Counted from the first letter of the stretch, positions 1-5,377 are shown. The stretch is 5,377 bases of DNA from an uncultured Leptolyngbya sp. (GCA_937899365.1 CALBPH010000294.1:1-5377), one strand, 5' to 3'. Notes: generated by a model from the letters alone, not told the origin. Numbers and translations are program-made.

Positions 1-283
1 TTTCGACGATGTCGAAGGGAATACCCATACCGGGTAGCGGGGTCAAAATGTCTGAAAACATGATGACGCCATCGGGGCGAAATGCACGCCAGGGCTGTAG
101 TGAAATCTCAATGGCGAGGTCTGGATTCTCAGAGCGCTCTCGGAATGAAGGGTACTTTTCTCGCAGGTCGCGATAGATCTTCATATACCGACCTGCCTGA
201 CGCATCATCCAGACCGGTGGTCGATCCAAGATTTCGCCCTTGGCGGCTCTTAATAAGTAGGGCGTTTGATCGGGTTGGGTCAT
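1..283 (-). CDS. hemE: Uroporphyrinogen decarboxylase, N-terminal part (runs off left edge)
   Basis: HemE removes the four acetate carboxyl groups of uroporphyrinogen III to give coproporphyrinogen III, a cytosolic step shared by heme, chlorophyll and bilin synthesis. Reading the minus strand from the ATG at 281-283 gives 94 residues beginning MTQPDQTPYLLRAAKGEILD. The family signature PPVWMMRQAGRY lies at residues 22-33; its two arginines (R28, R32) match the substrate-binding arginines of the family. The FSDIL motif at residues 76-80 holds the conserved catalytic aspartate (D78). The usual protein is about 350 residues, so roughly three quarters lies outside the window. The start fits the family's N-terminal length; a weak GGTGAG lies a few bases upstream. 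The gene is divergent from the bilin lyase gene, with 199 bp between the two starts. Family assignment is near certain; the rest of the gene cannot be judged. Confidence 0.97.
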   Translation of the reverse strand, partial: MTQPDQTPYLLRAAKGEILDRPPVWMMRQAGRYMKIYRDLREKYPSFRERSENPDLAIEISLQPWRAFRPDGVIMFSDILTPLPGMGIPFDIVE

Positions 284-482
284 TGAAATCTCACCACAGA
301 CTAAAAAGCTTTTTATTTGCATCTGTTAGCTTATCATTGCGAATTGCCTGCAATGACTTGAGATAGCTGGCTTGTGTGGGTTTTAGCCTGTGGGCTAATA
401 TTTTTTGCGCGACCGTCGCGGCGTAAACTTAAAGTCAGATAACGAATTGTGGCCACTTGTGTCGCTTTATTCAGACTTAGTC
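284..482. promoter_or_regulatory. Divergent hemE / bilin-lyase intergenic control region
   Basis: The two genes are transcribed away from each other, so both promoters are expected here. Several symmetric elements are visible: TAAAAAGCTTTTTA at 302-315 (a perfect 14-bp palindrome in the hemE leader), TCATTGC/GCAATGA at 334-340 and 350-356 with a 9-nt gap, and CGCGAC-C-GTCGCG at 408-420. Any of these could be operator half-sites, but no regulator can be named from the sequence. No pair of -35/-10 hexamers with standard spacing stands out on either strand; TAATAT at 396-401 is a possible plus-strand -10. The call rests on gene orientation and symmetry only. Confidence 0.5.
383..406 (+). terminator. 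Terminator-like hairpin upstream of the lyase gene
   Basis: TTAGCC (383-388) pairs with GGCTAA (393-398) across a TGTG loop and is followed by TATTTTTT (399-406). On the plus strand this has the form of an intrinsic terminator, though the stem is only 6 bp. On the minus strand no T-run follows the hairpin, so it does not fit the hemE transcript. It ends 76 bp before the lyase ATG, so it could be an attenuator in the lyase leader or could stop RNA running antisense to hemE. Function is inferred. Confidence 0.45.
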
Positions 483-995
483 ATGCAGAATGTGAACTTT
501 TTTAAAAAGCAAGGGGGGCGGTGGTTCTCGCAACGTACCACGCATTATCTAAAAGCAGGGGAGTCTAAGGCGGGCAAATCTGATTTGGAAGTGACCTACG
601 TAGACGCTAACGCCGATGGTGTCGTCAAGCTCTGTGGAGCCGTAAACTGCTCTGCTGCTGATAGTTTAGGCGGTCTATTGATCACGCAGAAGAGTACTAT
701 CCTCGGTGGTCAGTCGCGGGAACAGTCGACCTTGTTGGTTGCGATCGCAACCGATGAAAATACTGGCAAACTGTTGCGCCAGACAGATGGGCAACCCGTT
801 TCCCACACGAGTCAATATCGATTTGAAAACGAGGTACTCACCATTACCACCGAGACTGATGGTCTGCGAGCAGAAGAGCGGTGGTGGTTTATTACCGATA
901 AATTACGAATGCGCACCAATGTTCTGAGCGATGAAGCCGGCCAAGTAATGGCATCCTTTTGCTCAGAAATTCGCATGGGGGATGTCAAATCCTAG
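483..995 (+). CDS. CpcS/CpeS-family phycobiliprotein (bilin) lyase
   Basis: Members of this family attach phycocyanobilin or related bilins to conserved cysteines of phycobiliprotein subunits and adopt a lipocalin-like beta-barrel. The 170-residue product shows the family hallmarks: FFKKQGGRWFSQRTTHYL near the N-terminus (residues 6-23), GKLLRQ at 95-100, EERWWF at 121-126, LRMRT at 131-135 and ASFCSEIRMG at 157-166. The reading frame is open farther upstream to a TTG at 405, but the ATG at 483 is chosen because the family normally begins only a few residues before the FF..GRW motif; no clear Shine-Dalgarno precedes it. The central segment GGLLITQKSTILGG lacks the tryptophans that I recall as common there (a WDGTMDW-like strand), so the paralogue (CpcS, CpcU, CpeS or another) and its substrate are left open and no symbol is given. 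Its stop overlaps that of the convergent gene. Confidence 0.9.
   Translation: MQNVNFFKKQGGRWFSQRTTHYLKAGESKAGKSDLEVTYVDANADGVVKLCGAVNCSAADSLGGLLITQKSTILGGQSREQSTLLVAIATDENTGKLLRQTDGQPVSHTSQYRFENEVLTITTETDGLRAEERWWFITDKLRMRTNVLSDEAGQVMASFCSEIRMGDVKS
741..748. repeat. HIP1 octamer GCGATCGC
   Basis: This is the highly iterated palindrome abundant in many cyanobacterial genomes; here it lies inside the lyase gene. It is the only exact copy I found in the window, a low density compared with HIP1-rich genomes. Confidence 0.9.
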
Positions 996-1711
996 GCATA
1001 TCGCTTAGGTCGAGCCGTTGGTCGAAATGGTTGTATAGGAGCAGATGTCACTGGAGGCGCATAGTCCGACTGAGCAGGTAGGGTGTTTTCATTGAGACTA
1101 GACACCTCAAAACTCAACCTCTTAAAATTAGCCGGATTGCTCTGATGAGAGGTAACGTAGGCAGAGGATAAGGGTGTTCCACTCGCTTGATACACCTCCA
1201 CCAAGGTATCAACTGCTTCTACTGGAAATGCCTCAATCGATAGATCAGAATCATCGGTGCGACTAATAATTGATGAGTCAGCCATAATCCTACTCACGGC
1301 TGGACTTGGTGCCGTGGGCATTGGAGACGACAGGTAAACGTCGTAGCTATCTGACAGCCCCCCTGTCACCATAGGTTCAGATGTGGCTATAGGTTGGGAA
1401 GCAGCCGTGGGGGTAGATAGATGTAACGGGGTTCCCAGTTGAGCTGCAATGACTTGCTCAAATCCAGAGGTAAAGTGACGGACAGGTTGTCCTCGCCGCT
1501 GCCAAATCGCCAGAATATGCTGTACTGAGACAATTTTGTAGCGCCCTTGATAGACAGCCTCAATGATGGCGTCTCGAATCCAGGCTGCCCGATATTTATT
1601 GAGCCAATACAAAACCTGACTTTCAGGGCTGTATTCATTCAGCTCCAGGCTAAAGGACTTAATTAACGTAATGGCCTGCTCTGCTTCGCGTCCTATATCT
1701 GGTGCCATCAT
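992..1711 (-). CDS. Conserved cyanobacterial protein of unknown function, helical head and disordered tail
   Basis: The product has 239 residues. The N-terminal 90 or so look like a compact helical domain, with the motifs YWLNKYRAAWIRDAIIEAVY (residues 35-54), QGRYKIVSVQHIL (55-67) and IWQRRGQPVRHF (69-80). I recognise this pattern from hypothetical proteins widespread in cyanobacteria but know of no demonstrated function. From about residue 95 the protein is rich in Ser, Pro, Thr and Ala and looks disordered; it ends in a basic PTARPKRYA. No signal peptide or membrane segment is seen. The start is supported by AGAGG at 1721-1725, 9 nt before the first of two adjacent ATGs; the second, at 1706-1708, would shorten the protein by one residue. 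It is convergent with the lyase gene and shares a 4-bp stop overlap. A nucleic-acid or partner-binding role is possible from the basic helical head, but this is speculation. Confidence 0.85.
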   Translation of the reverse strand: MMAPDIGREAEQAITLIKSFSLELNEYSPESQVLYWLNKYRAAWIRDAIIEAVYQGRYKIVSVQHILAIWQRRGQPVRHFTSGFEQVIAAQLGTPLHLSTPTAASQPIATSEPMVTGGLSDSYDVYLSSPMPTAPSPAVSRIMADSSIISRTDDSDLSIEAFPVEAVDTLVEVYQASGTPLSSAYVTSHQSNPANFKRLSFEVSSLNENTLPAQSDYAPPVTSAPIQPFRPTARPKRYA

Positions 1712-1726
1712 AAGAAATTACCTCTA

Positions 1727-2141
1727 GCCCAACCTATTAGTTAATTCATCGTTTCAGCTACGGTTTCCTAATACGATGAGAAAAGAATATTTACGGATTT
1801 ATTAAGGACTAATAGTTCTCAACTTTAACGTCTGCATCTAAAACTTGATGTTGACCTTAAATTTTATTGAGCTGCCGGTTAGTTAACTGGAGCCGTGACC
1901 AATGGCCCGCTGCAATCGATAAGCAACGAAAAAACACCGTATCTATCCGTTGTTGAGAACTAGGTTGCCCAGCACCAGACATTATCTGAACACTGCTGGC
2001 TCAAAACGAATGCTCATACGAAATCCTGACTGATAGCACCCGGTATCGAAGGACAACCACAAGGGATGGCCCCTACAGGATTGCTCATTTTTAATCGGGT
2101 TGACTGAATTCGGATTTGTTATTAGCTCTGGTGACACAGGT
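1727..2141. other. Gene-free intergenic region
   Basis: This stretch lies upstream of the 239-residue gene and downstream of the LptD-like gene, both on the minus strand, so it should hold the promoter of the former and the 3' end of the latter. Both strands hold only very short ATG-started frames (for example 9 codons from 1777 and 13 codons from 2067, both plus strand) without family resemblance. No tRNA-like or clear intrinsic terminator structure is seen after the LptD stop. The minus strand has a TAAAAT hexamer (1861-1866) that could be a -10, without a matching -35. The one notable structure is the spaced inverted repeat listed separately. Confidence 0.6.
1813..1962. repeat. 11-bp inverted repeat, arms 150 bp end to end
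   Basis: TAGTTCTCAAC at 1813-1823 is an exact reverse complement of GTTGAGAACTA at 1952-1962, with 128 bp between the arms. No flanking target duplication was found, and the interior encodes nothing evident. It could be the ends of a small non-autonomous element, paired protein-binding sites, or chance. Each arm contains TTGAGA, which resembles a -35 hexamer. Confidence 0.4.
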
Positions 2142-4676
2142 TTAACGCTGTTCTACAACACCGCTTTCTACCTGTCGGATATTTGGGCTATCAAAGGGGC
2201 TACTATTCCCCAGCCAGTTAAAGTCACTGAGTCTGAATCCAATTGACCCAGTGGACTGGGTAGGGCTATAGCGAACGACCAATCCATAGGTGCGACGGCT
2301 ATACTCACCAATGATTTCAGTATTAATTTCTTCCCGTGTATCGAGGTTAATCGAGGTTTGAAACCCTAGCAAAATAGGACCAACGATTTGCTGAACAACC
2401 CCAAAGGTCAGAATCCTGTCGTCGACATTGCGATCAAATAAAAAGGGAGAGTTATTCCCCGATATTAGTTCTTGGTAGTAGCCCAGGTTAAAGCGGGTGT
2501 AGTCAAAAAAATTGTTAGATAGATGTCCTATTTGTCCGTCTATGCGCACATCCCCGGCAACGACTTCTTGAAAATCACCATTGGTGTAGTAGGAGCCCAC
2601 ACCAAACAGACTAACGTTGAGGTTTAAAAAAGGGACTAATGGTACAGGGCTGTAGCGTAGGCCTTCCGTTTGTGTGGCCGGCAGAGGCTTACCACGCCAT
2701 AAATTAAACCCTTTGCTCAAACGCGCACTGCCCTGAAATCTGCCCAACGTAGCCAGGTTATCATTGTCAAGGGGATCATCCAGAAGCTCGGGACGATCGG
2801 TTGTCGCCGTTACCAGTTGCCCACCGACTTGGTAGGTTAAGATGAGCCCACGTCCGTCTAAATTGATCGGTGGCGAAAGGAGTACCGACCCAAGGCTAGA
2901 CCGGACATCTTGGAAGCCGAGACTGCCGTTAAAGAGTCGATTTCGATACGTATACTCATTGACCAACAGATGATTCCCAATCAGGTAACGATTGCGAATC
3001 CGGCTACGGAGGTTATCTTCTAGCTCGTCAAAATTAAAACTAGTAAGTGTCACACTAGCGGAGAGATTAGATCTCTCGCTGAGGCGGATATTAAGATCGC
3101 TTTCGATACCAAACACTTCTGAGTCAAGTAGCCCTTGATCAATGGCGCGCTCAACAAAATATTGAGGGGTGATACTAAAATTGACTGACTCGTTTCTGAA
3201 GACAGGTACCTCACTTTCAAGAAAAACCCCACCTCGGTCGCGTGAGTCGCTATTAATGCTGACAAGGAAAGGATTCACTTGGTTTGAATCTACATCGCCA
3301 CGGTTGATGACGTATCGCGATTTTAAAAGTGGTAAGGCAAATCCTTGATCAAAGACTAATCTGGGATCTTCTGTGGTGAGCAGATCGGCCGTTGGGGATA
3401 ACGTGACTAAGGTTATCCGGTCAGTGCGAAATTCTAGTTCCGGGGGTGAAAACGGATCATTGGTTAATCTCACCTCTTCCGCAACCCAGCTCTCTGAATC
3501 AAAATTGACCCTGGCGGCTTCAAATCGCAGACGTCTGACGTTACCTTGGGTATCTGGTAAGGAACTAGGCGCTGTTCCACTGACTCGTGAATTGATTTGT
3601 AACCCGCCAGTGGCGGTAACGCTATTAAGTTCTTGATCTGGATTCAGCGGATCAAATACTGAACGACTTGTCAGTGGCCTCTCTAAGGGAGACGAAAAGT
3701 CATCGTCAAGTCCAGGTAAAAATAGCTCGCCCCGGGTTTCAAAAATTGTGCCTGATTCCTGCAACAAGTTGTACTCAGCGCGTTCCCCTCGAACTTCCTG
3801 TTCTCCGCGGGTCAAGATGACATTGCCCTCTGCTAGGACGTAGCGGTTGTTTAAGTTGATCCACATTTCGTCAGCCAGCAGAAAGGCATTGTTGAGCTTA
3901 AAGACCACATTGCCTCGAGCTGTCACCACCTGCCGGTTAGCATCAAAACTTTGAGTATCTGCTGTGACTTCTAGCTTTGAAGGATCTAGGGGACTGGGGA
4001 TATTGGTTGCAGGTGGACTGACTGGCGGTGCTGGGGTTTCCTCTGGACTACTCTCTGTCGGTCTGTCCTCGGAGGTGGCACCATCTACATCAGTGTCACT
4101 GTCTGCTGGGTCACTGTTTTCTGAGTCAGTGTCTTCTAAAACGTCAGTGACTTGATTTATTTCTGGAGCATCAGTTGCTCGCTCATTCGTATTAACCCCA
4201 TCTAAATCGATGTCGTTTGGCTCAACGTTATCGAGATCTATCGCATCCGGTGAGTGTGTCTCGAGCGGTTGCTCAATGGGCTCTAAATCTGTACCTGCTG
4301 GCTCGATGTTCTCAAGGATGTCGATGCCTGGTTGCTCACCTGGTTGCTGATCGTCAATGGCGTCATTAATAGTTTCTTGAGCTTCCTCTGATGCCGGAGC
4401 AGAATCAGTTTCTGGGGGGAGGGGAGGGAGCTGCGCAAGATTGGGCTGTGAGAAGTCTTCGAAACTCGTTTCTGACAGCTGTTCTAATGGAATCAGACTT
4501 GTGGGGGCAGCGACTATGTCTAAGAGGTGGACCGTCGATGGGTTGGGTGCAGCCTGAAGATTGGTAAGTAGGTAACGCGCTTCTGAGCCTTGCTTGATTT
4601 GGGGGGCAGCTGCGCTAATAGAGACCGTTGGTGGTTGATTGAGAGAGGGTTCAGGCGGTAAATCGATTGGGGCCAT
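2142..4676 (-). CDS. LptD/OstA-like outer-membrane assembly protein (DUF3769 type)
   Basis: The product resembles the cyanobacterial LptD-type proteins that place lipopolysaccharide in the outer membrane. The 844 residues divide as follows: a Pro-rich start (1-85), an acidic low-complexity linker (about 86-220), an OstA/LptA-like beta-jellyroll (about 234-320, with LEVTADTQSFDANRQVVTARG and WINLNNRYVLAEGNVILTRG), further jellyroll-like strands to about 425, and a beta-barrel region (about 430-822) of alternating strands closing with YGLVVRYSPTQSTGSIGFRL and SDFNW. No signal peptide is present at the chosen ATG, and no Shine-Dalgarno precedes it. The frame upstream has no other usual start before a stop codon, so 4676 is the only simple choice. 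A short hydrophobic ORF with a strong ribosome-binding site ends 8 nt upstream in another frame. The transcript may start in, or read through from, the psbI region. The family assignment is firm; the exact N-terminus is not. Confidence 0.88.
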   Translation of the reverse strand: MAPIDLPPEPSLNQPPTVSISAAAPQIKQGSEARYLLTNLQAAPNPSTVHLLDIVAAPTSLIPLEQLSETSFEDFSQPNLAQLPPLPPETDSAPASEEAQETINDAIDDQQPGEQPGIDILENIEPAGTDLEPIEQPLETHSPDAIDLDNVEPNDIDLDGVNTNERATDAPEINQVTDVLEDTDSENSDPADSDTDVDGATSEDRPTESSPEETPAPPVSPPATNIPSPLDPSKLEVTADTQSFDANRQVVTARGNVVFKLNNAFLLADEMWINLNNRYVLAEGNVILTRGEQEVRGERAEYNLLQESGTIFETRGELFLPGLDDDFSSPLERPLTSRSVFDPLNPDQELNSVTATGGLQINSRVSGTAPSSLPDTQGNVRRLRFEAARVNFDSESWVAEEVRLTNDPFSPPELEFRTDRITLVTLSPTADLLTTEDPRLVFDQGFALPLLKSRYVINRGDVDSNQVNPFLVSINSDSRDRGGVFLESEVPVFRNESVNFSITPQYFVERAIDQGLLDSEVFGIESDLNIRLSERSNLSASVTLTSFNFDELEDNLRSRIRNRYLIGNHLLVNEYTYRNRLFNGSLGFQDVRSSLGSVLLSPPINLDGRGLILTYQVGGQLVTATTDRPELLDDPLDNDNLATLGRFQGSARLSKGFNLWRGKPLPATQTEGLRYSPVPLVPFLNLNVSLFGVGSYYTNGDFQEVVAGDVRIDGQIGHLSNNFFDYTRFNLGYYQELISGNNSPFLFDRNVDDRILTFGVVQQIVGPILLGFQTSINLDTREEINTEIIGEYSRRTYGLVVRYSPTQSTGSIGFRLSDFNWLGNSSPFDSPNIRQVESGVVEQR
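4017..4421 (-). other. Acidic low-complexity linker within the LptD-like protein
   Basis: Residues about 86-220 contain around 40 Asp/Glu, two Arg and no Lys, with imperfect repeats of the form IDLxxVEPxDIDL. This predicts a strongly negative, disordered tether between the N-terminus and the OstA-like domain, probably in the periplasm if the protein is exported. Confidence 0.75.
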
Positions 4677-4684
4677 GGATATCG

Positions 4685-4771
4685 TTAAAAACGGCCAATG
4701 GTCAGCAGACTGGGGCTAACCCCCATGAACACAAGCGTTGGAAGAAGCACTAATGAAAAACCGACTCGCAT
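4685..4771 (-). CDS. Small hydrophobic ORF, possible detached signal peptide or leader of the LptD-like gene
   Basis: A 28-codon frame starts at ATG 4769-4771 and ends with TAA at 4685-4687. The peptide begins MRVGFSLVLLPTLVF, continues hydrophobic through GVSPSLLTIG and ends RF; it looks like a signal peptide or a single membrane helix. Its ATG has a perfect AAGGAG 6 nt upstream, the best ribosome-binding site in this part of the window. It ends 8 nt before the ATG of the LptD-like gene, which lacks both a Shine-Dalgarno and a signal peptide. It does not match a small photosystem subunit I know. It may be a real leader or coupling ORF, the true N-terminus of the LptD-like protein separated by a 1-nt frameshift, or chance. 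Confidence 0.4.
   Translation of the reverse strand: MRVGFSLVLLPTLVFMGVSPSLLTIGRF
4711..4725 (-). other. Short GC hairpin in the leader of the LptD-like gene
   Basis: TGGGG (4711-4715) pairs with CCCCA (4721-4725) around a 5-nt loop, about 35 nt before the ATG. It lies inside the small hydrophobic ORF. No T-run follows on the minus strand, so it is not a terminator; any effect on translation is a guess. Confidence 0.35.
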
Positions 4772-4772
4772 T

Positions 4773-4803
4773 AAAAGCTCCTTAGCTAGGTTAGCTAAGG
4801 AGC
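4773..4803 (-). terminator. Intrinsic terminator after psbI
   Basis: GCTCCTTAGCTA (4777-4788) and TAGCTAAGGAGC (4792-4803) form a perfect 12-bp stem with a 3-nt loop. On the minus strand it is followed by TTTT (4773-4776) and lies about 50 bp after the psbI stop, so it should end the short psbI transcript. The T-run is short, so some read-through into the LptD-like gene is plausible. The 3' arm on the minus strand contains AAGGAG, which doubles as the Shine-Dalgarno of the small ORF starting at 4771; when folded, the hairpin would hide it. Confidence 0.8.
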
Positions 4804-4851
4804 CTAATCAAAATTCATTGGAATTTTTTTGGACCTAGCGTGTAGCAGAAA

Positions 4852-4968
4852 TTATTCCATATCTTGACGCCCAGGGTTCCGAGCGGGGTCACCATTGAGG
4901 AAGCCAAAGATAAACAGGCCTACGAAGAAAGCAACAGTCAGATATACAACGATCTTTAGAGTCAGCAT
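4852..4968 (-). CDS. psbI: Photosystem II reaction center protein I
   Basis: PsbI is a single-helix subunit of the photosystem II core, beside D1 in the thylakoid membrane, and aids assembly and stability of the core. The gene encodes exactly 38 residues, the typical family length. It starts MLTLKIVVYLTVAFFVGLFI, giving one membrane helix over about residues 5-24, followed by FGFLNGDPARNPGRQDME, which carries the conserved GDPARNP motif on the hydrophilic tail. The start is supported by GGAG at 4976-4979, 7 nt before the ATG at 4966-4968. The gene lies 70 bp after the EamA-type transporter gene on the same strand and is followed by a strong hairpin terminator, so it is probably expressed as a short, abundant mRNA. 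The identification is very secure. Confidence 0.97.
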   Translation of the reverse strand: MLTLKIVVYLTVAFFVGLFIFGFLNGDPARNPGRQDME

Positions 4969-4994
4969 CGGGAGTCTCCAAGGACAGACACTTA

Positions 4995-5022
4995 AATTTA
5001 TATAAATACTATTCTATCGCAA
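4995..5022 (-). promoter_or_regulatory. Possible psbI promoter
   Basis: The AT-rich gap between the transporter stop and psbI contains, on the minus strand, TTGCGA (5017-5022), TAGAAT (5011-5016, five of six matches to a -10) and the palindrome ATTTATATAAAT (4996-5007). TTGCGA with a TAAATT at 4995-5000 gives a 16-nt spacer; TAGAAT would be a -10 without a good -35. Which is used cannot be decided from sequence. Confidence 0.35.
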
Positions 5023-5038
5023 CATTGAATTCATCTAC

Positions 5039-5377
5039 CTAATCTATGGCCATTATGGCTACGCCGCTCACCATAATGCTGGCTCCGAGTAGTCGCTCTC
5101 GTAGGTCGGTTTCACCAAAGAGAAAGTAACCAAACCCGACTGAAATCAAGGCACTCATGCGTTTGACTGCGATCACCTGTGCGACTGGGGCCATGGTCAA
5201 GGCTGCAAACTGTAGGGAGACGCCTATGGCGATGAATATTCCTGCCAATACGACAAATTTAGCCTGGACCCTGAGGGGGCTGACCACGTTTTGCAGCCCT
5301 TTTTGTAAAATGCGCTGTGCCACAAAGGGCACCATACCGAGGGCAACGGTGGTGAATAGGGACATTCCCCAAAACAG
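5039..5377 (-). CDS. EamA/DMT-family membrane transporter, C-terminal part (runs off right edge)
   Basis: The visible 112 residues are the C-terminal portion of a drug/metabolite-transporter superfamily protein, an inner-membrane carrier whose substrate cannot be told from this part. About four membrane segments are seen: LFWGMSLFTTVALGMVPFVA at the edge, FVVLAGIFIAIGVSLQFAAL, QVIAVKRMSALISVGFGYFL, and LLGASIMVSGVAIMAI. The pattern PVAQVIAVKRMSAL...FGYFLFGE...LLGASIMVSGV is typical of the last helices of an EamA domain, where the FGE motif precedes the final helix. A methionine at 5363-5365 could be taken as a start, but the frame stays open to the window edge and family members have about 280-300 residues with ten helices, so this is a fragment cut by the window. 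No terminator is evident between its stop and psbI, so read-through into psbI is possible. Confidence 0.85.
   Translation of the reverse strand: MFWGMSLFTTVALGMVPFVAQRILQKGLQNVVSPLRVQAKFVVLAGIFIAIGVSLQFAALTMAPVAQVIAVKRMSALISVGFGYFLFGETDLRERLLGASIMVSGVAIMAID

Noticed and set aside
82..366. Plus-strand 94-codon frame
   Set aside because: It is the antisense shadow of hemE; its product has no family resemblance, whereas the minus strand gives clear HemE motifs.
405..482. N-terminal extension of the bilin lyase from a TTG at 405
   Set aside because: It would add 26 residues with no resemblance to the family and would place the start directly at the hairpin T-run; the ATG at 483 gives the usual N-terminus.
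706..927. 73-codon frame inside the lyase gene
   Set aside because: Same strand but another frame, fully inside a gene with recognised motifs; no family resemblance.
1387..1638. 83-codon minus-strand frame inside the 239-residue gene
   Set aside because: Alternate-frame shadow over the conserved helical head.
2060..2141. Terminator after the LptD-like gene
   Set aside because: Only a 4-bp AGGG/CCCT stem without a T-run is seen on the minus strand; this is not enough to call.
3050..3265. 71-codon minus-strand frame inside the LptD-like gene
   Set aside because: Alternate-frame shadow under the beta-barrel region.
3373..4155. Two plus-strand frames (3373-3636 and 3964-4155) opposite the LptD-like gene
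   Set aside because: Antisense frames; the second is the low-complexity complement of the acidic linker and gives a Ser/Gly-rich artefact.
5039..5365. A complete 108-residue small membrane protein starting at the ATG at 5365
   Set aside because: The frame continues open to the window edge and the sequence matches the last helices of a ten-helix EamA protein, so it is a cut gene and not a small one.

Overview
The window comes from a cyanobacterium. The evidence is a 38-residue PsbI (photosystem II), a CpcS/CpeS-type phycobiliprotein lyase, a DUF3769/LptD-type outer-membrane protein of the cyanobacterial kind, a conserved cyanobacterial protein of unknown function, and one HIP1 octamer (GCGATCGC). 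Base composition is moderate, near 48% GC by eye. The genus cannot be fixed from the sequence; a filamentous or Leptolyngbya-like lineage is only a guess.

Layout, left to right. (1) 1-283, minus strand: the first 94 residues of uroporphyrinogen decarboxylase (hemE), running off the left edge. (2) 284-482: a divergent control region with several inverted repeats and a terminator-like hairpin pointing toward the next gene. (3) 483-995, plus strand: a bilin lyase of the CpcS/CpeS family. (4) 992-1711, minus strand: a 239-residue protein of unknown function, convergent with the lyase; the two stop codons share one CTAG. (5) 1727-2141: about 415 bp without a credible gene, holding a widely spaced 11-bp inverted repeat. 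(6) 2142-4676, minus strand: an 844-residue LptD/OstA-like protein with a long acidic linker. (7) 4677-4851: a leader with a 28-codon hydrophobic ORF and the psbI terminator. (8) 4852-4968, minus strand: psbI. (9) 5039-5377, minus strand: the C-terminal part of an EamA/DMT-family membrane transporter, running off the right edge.

The genes are mostly housekeeping and photosynthesis functions. HemE commits uroporphyrinogen to the heme/chlorophyll branch, from which bilins are made, and the divergent lyase attaches bilins to phycobiliproteins, so the shared upstream region links two steps of tetrapyrrole use. EamA, psbI and lptD lie in the same direction, with a strong intrinsic terminator after psbI.

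The point most worth checking is the start of the LptD-like gene. Its ATG has neither a Shine-Dalgarno sequence nor a signal peptide. Directly upstream, in another frame, is a short hydrophobic ORF with a perfect AAGGAG, and one extra T in a T5 run would join the two. No clear new system is seen otherwise, and no mobile element, CRISPR array, tRNA or rRNA was found.
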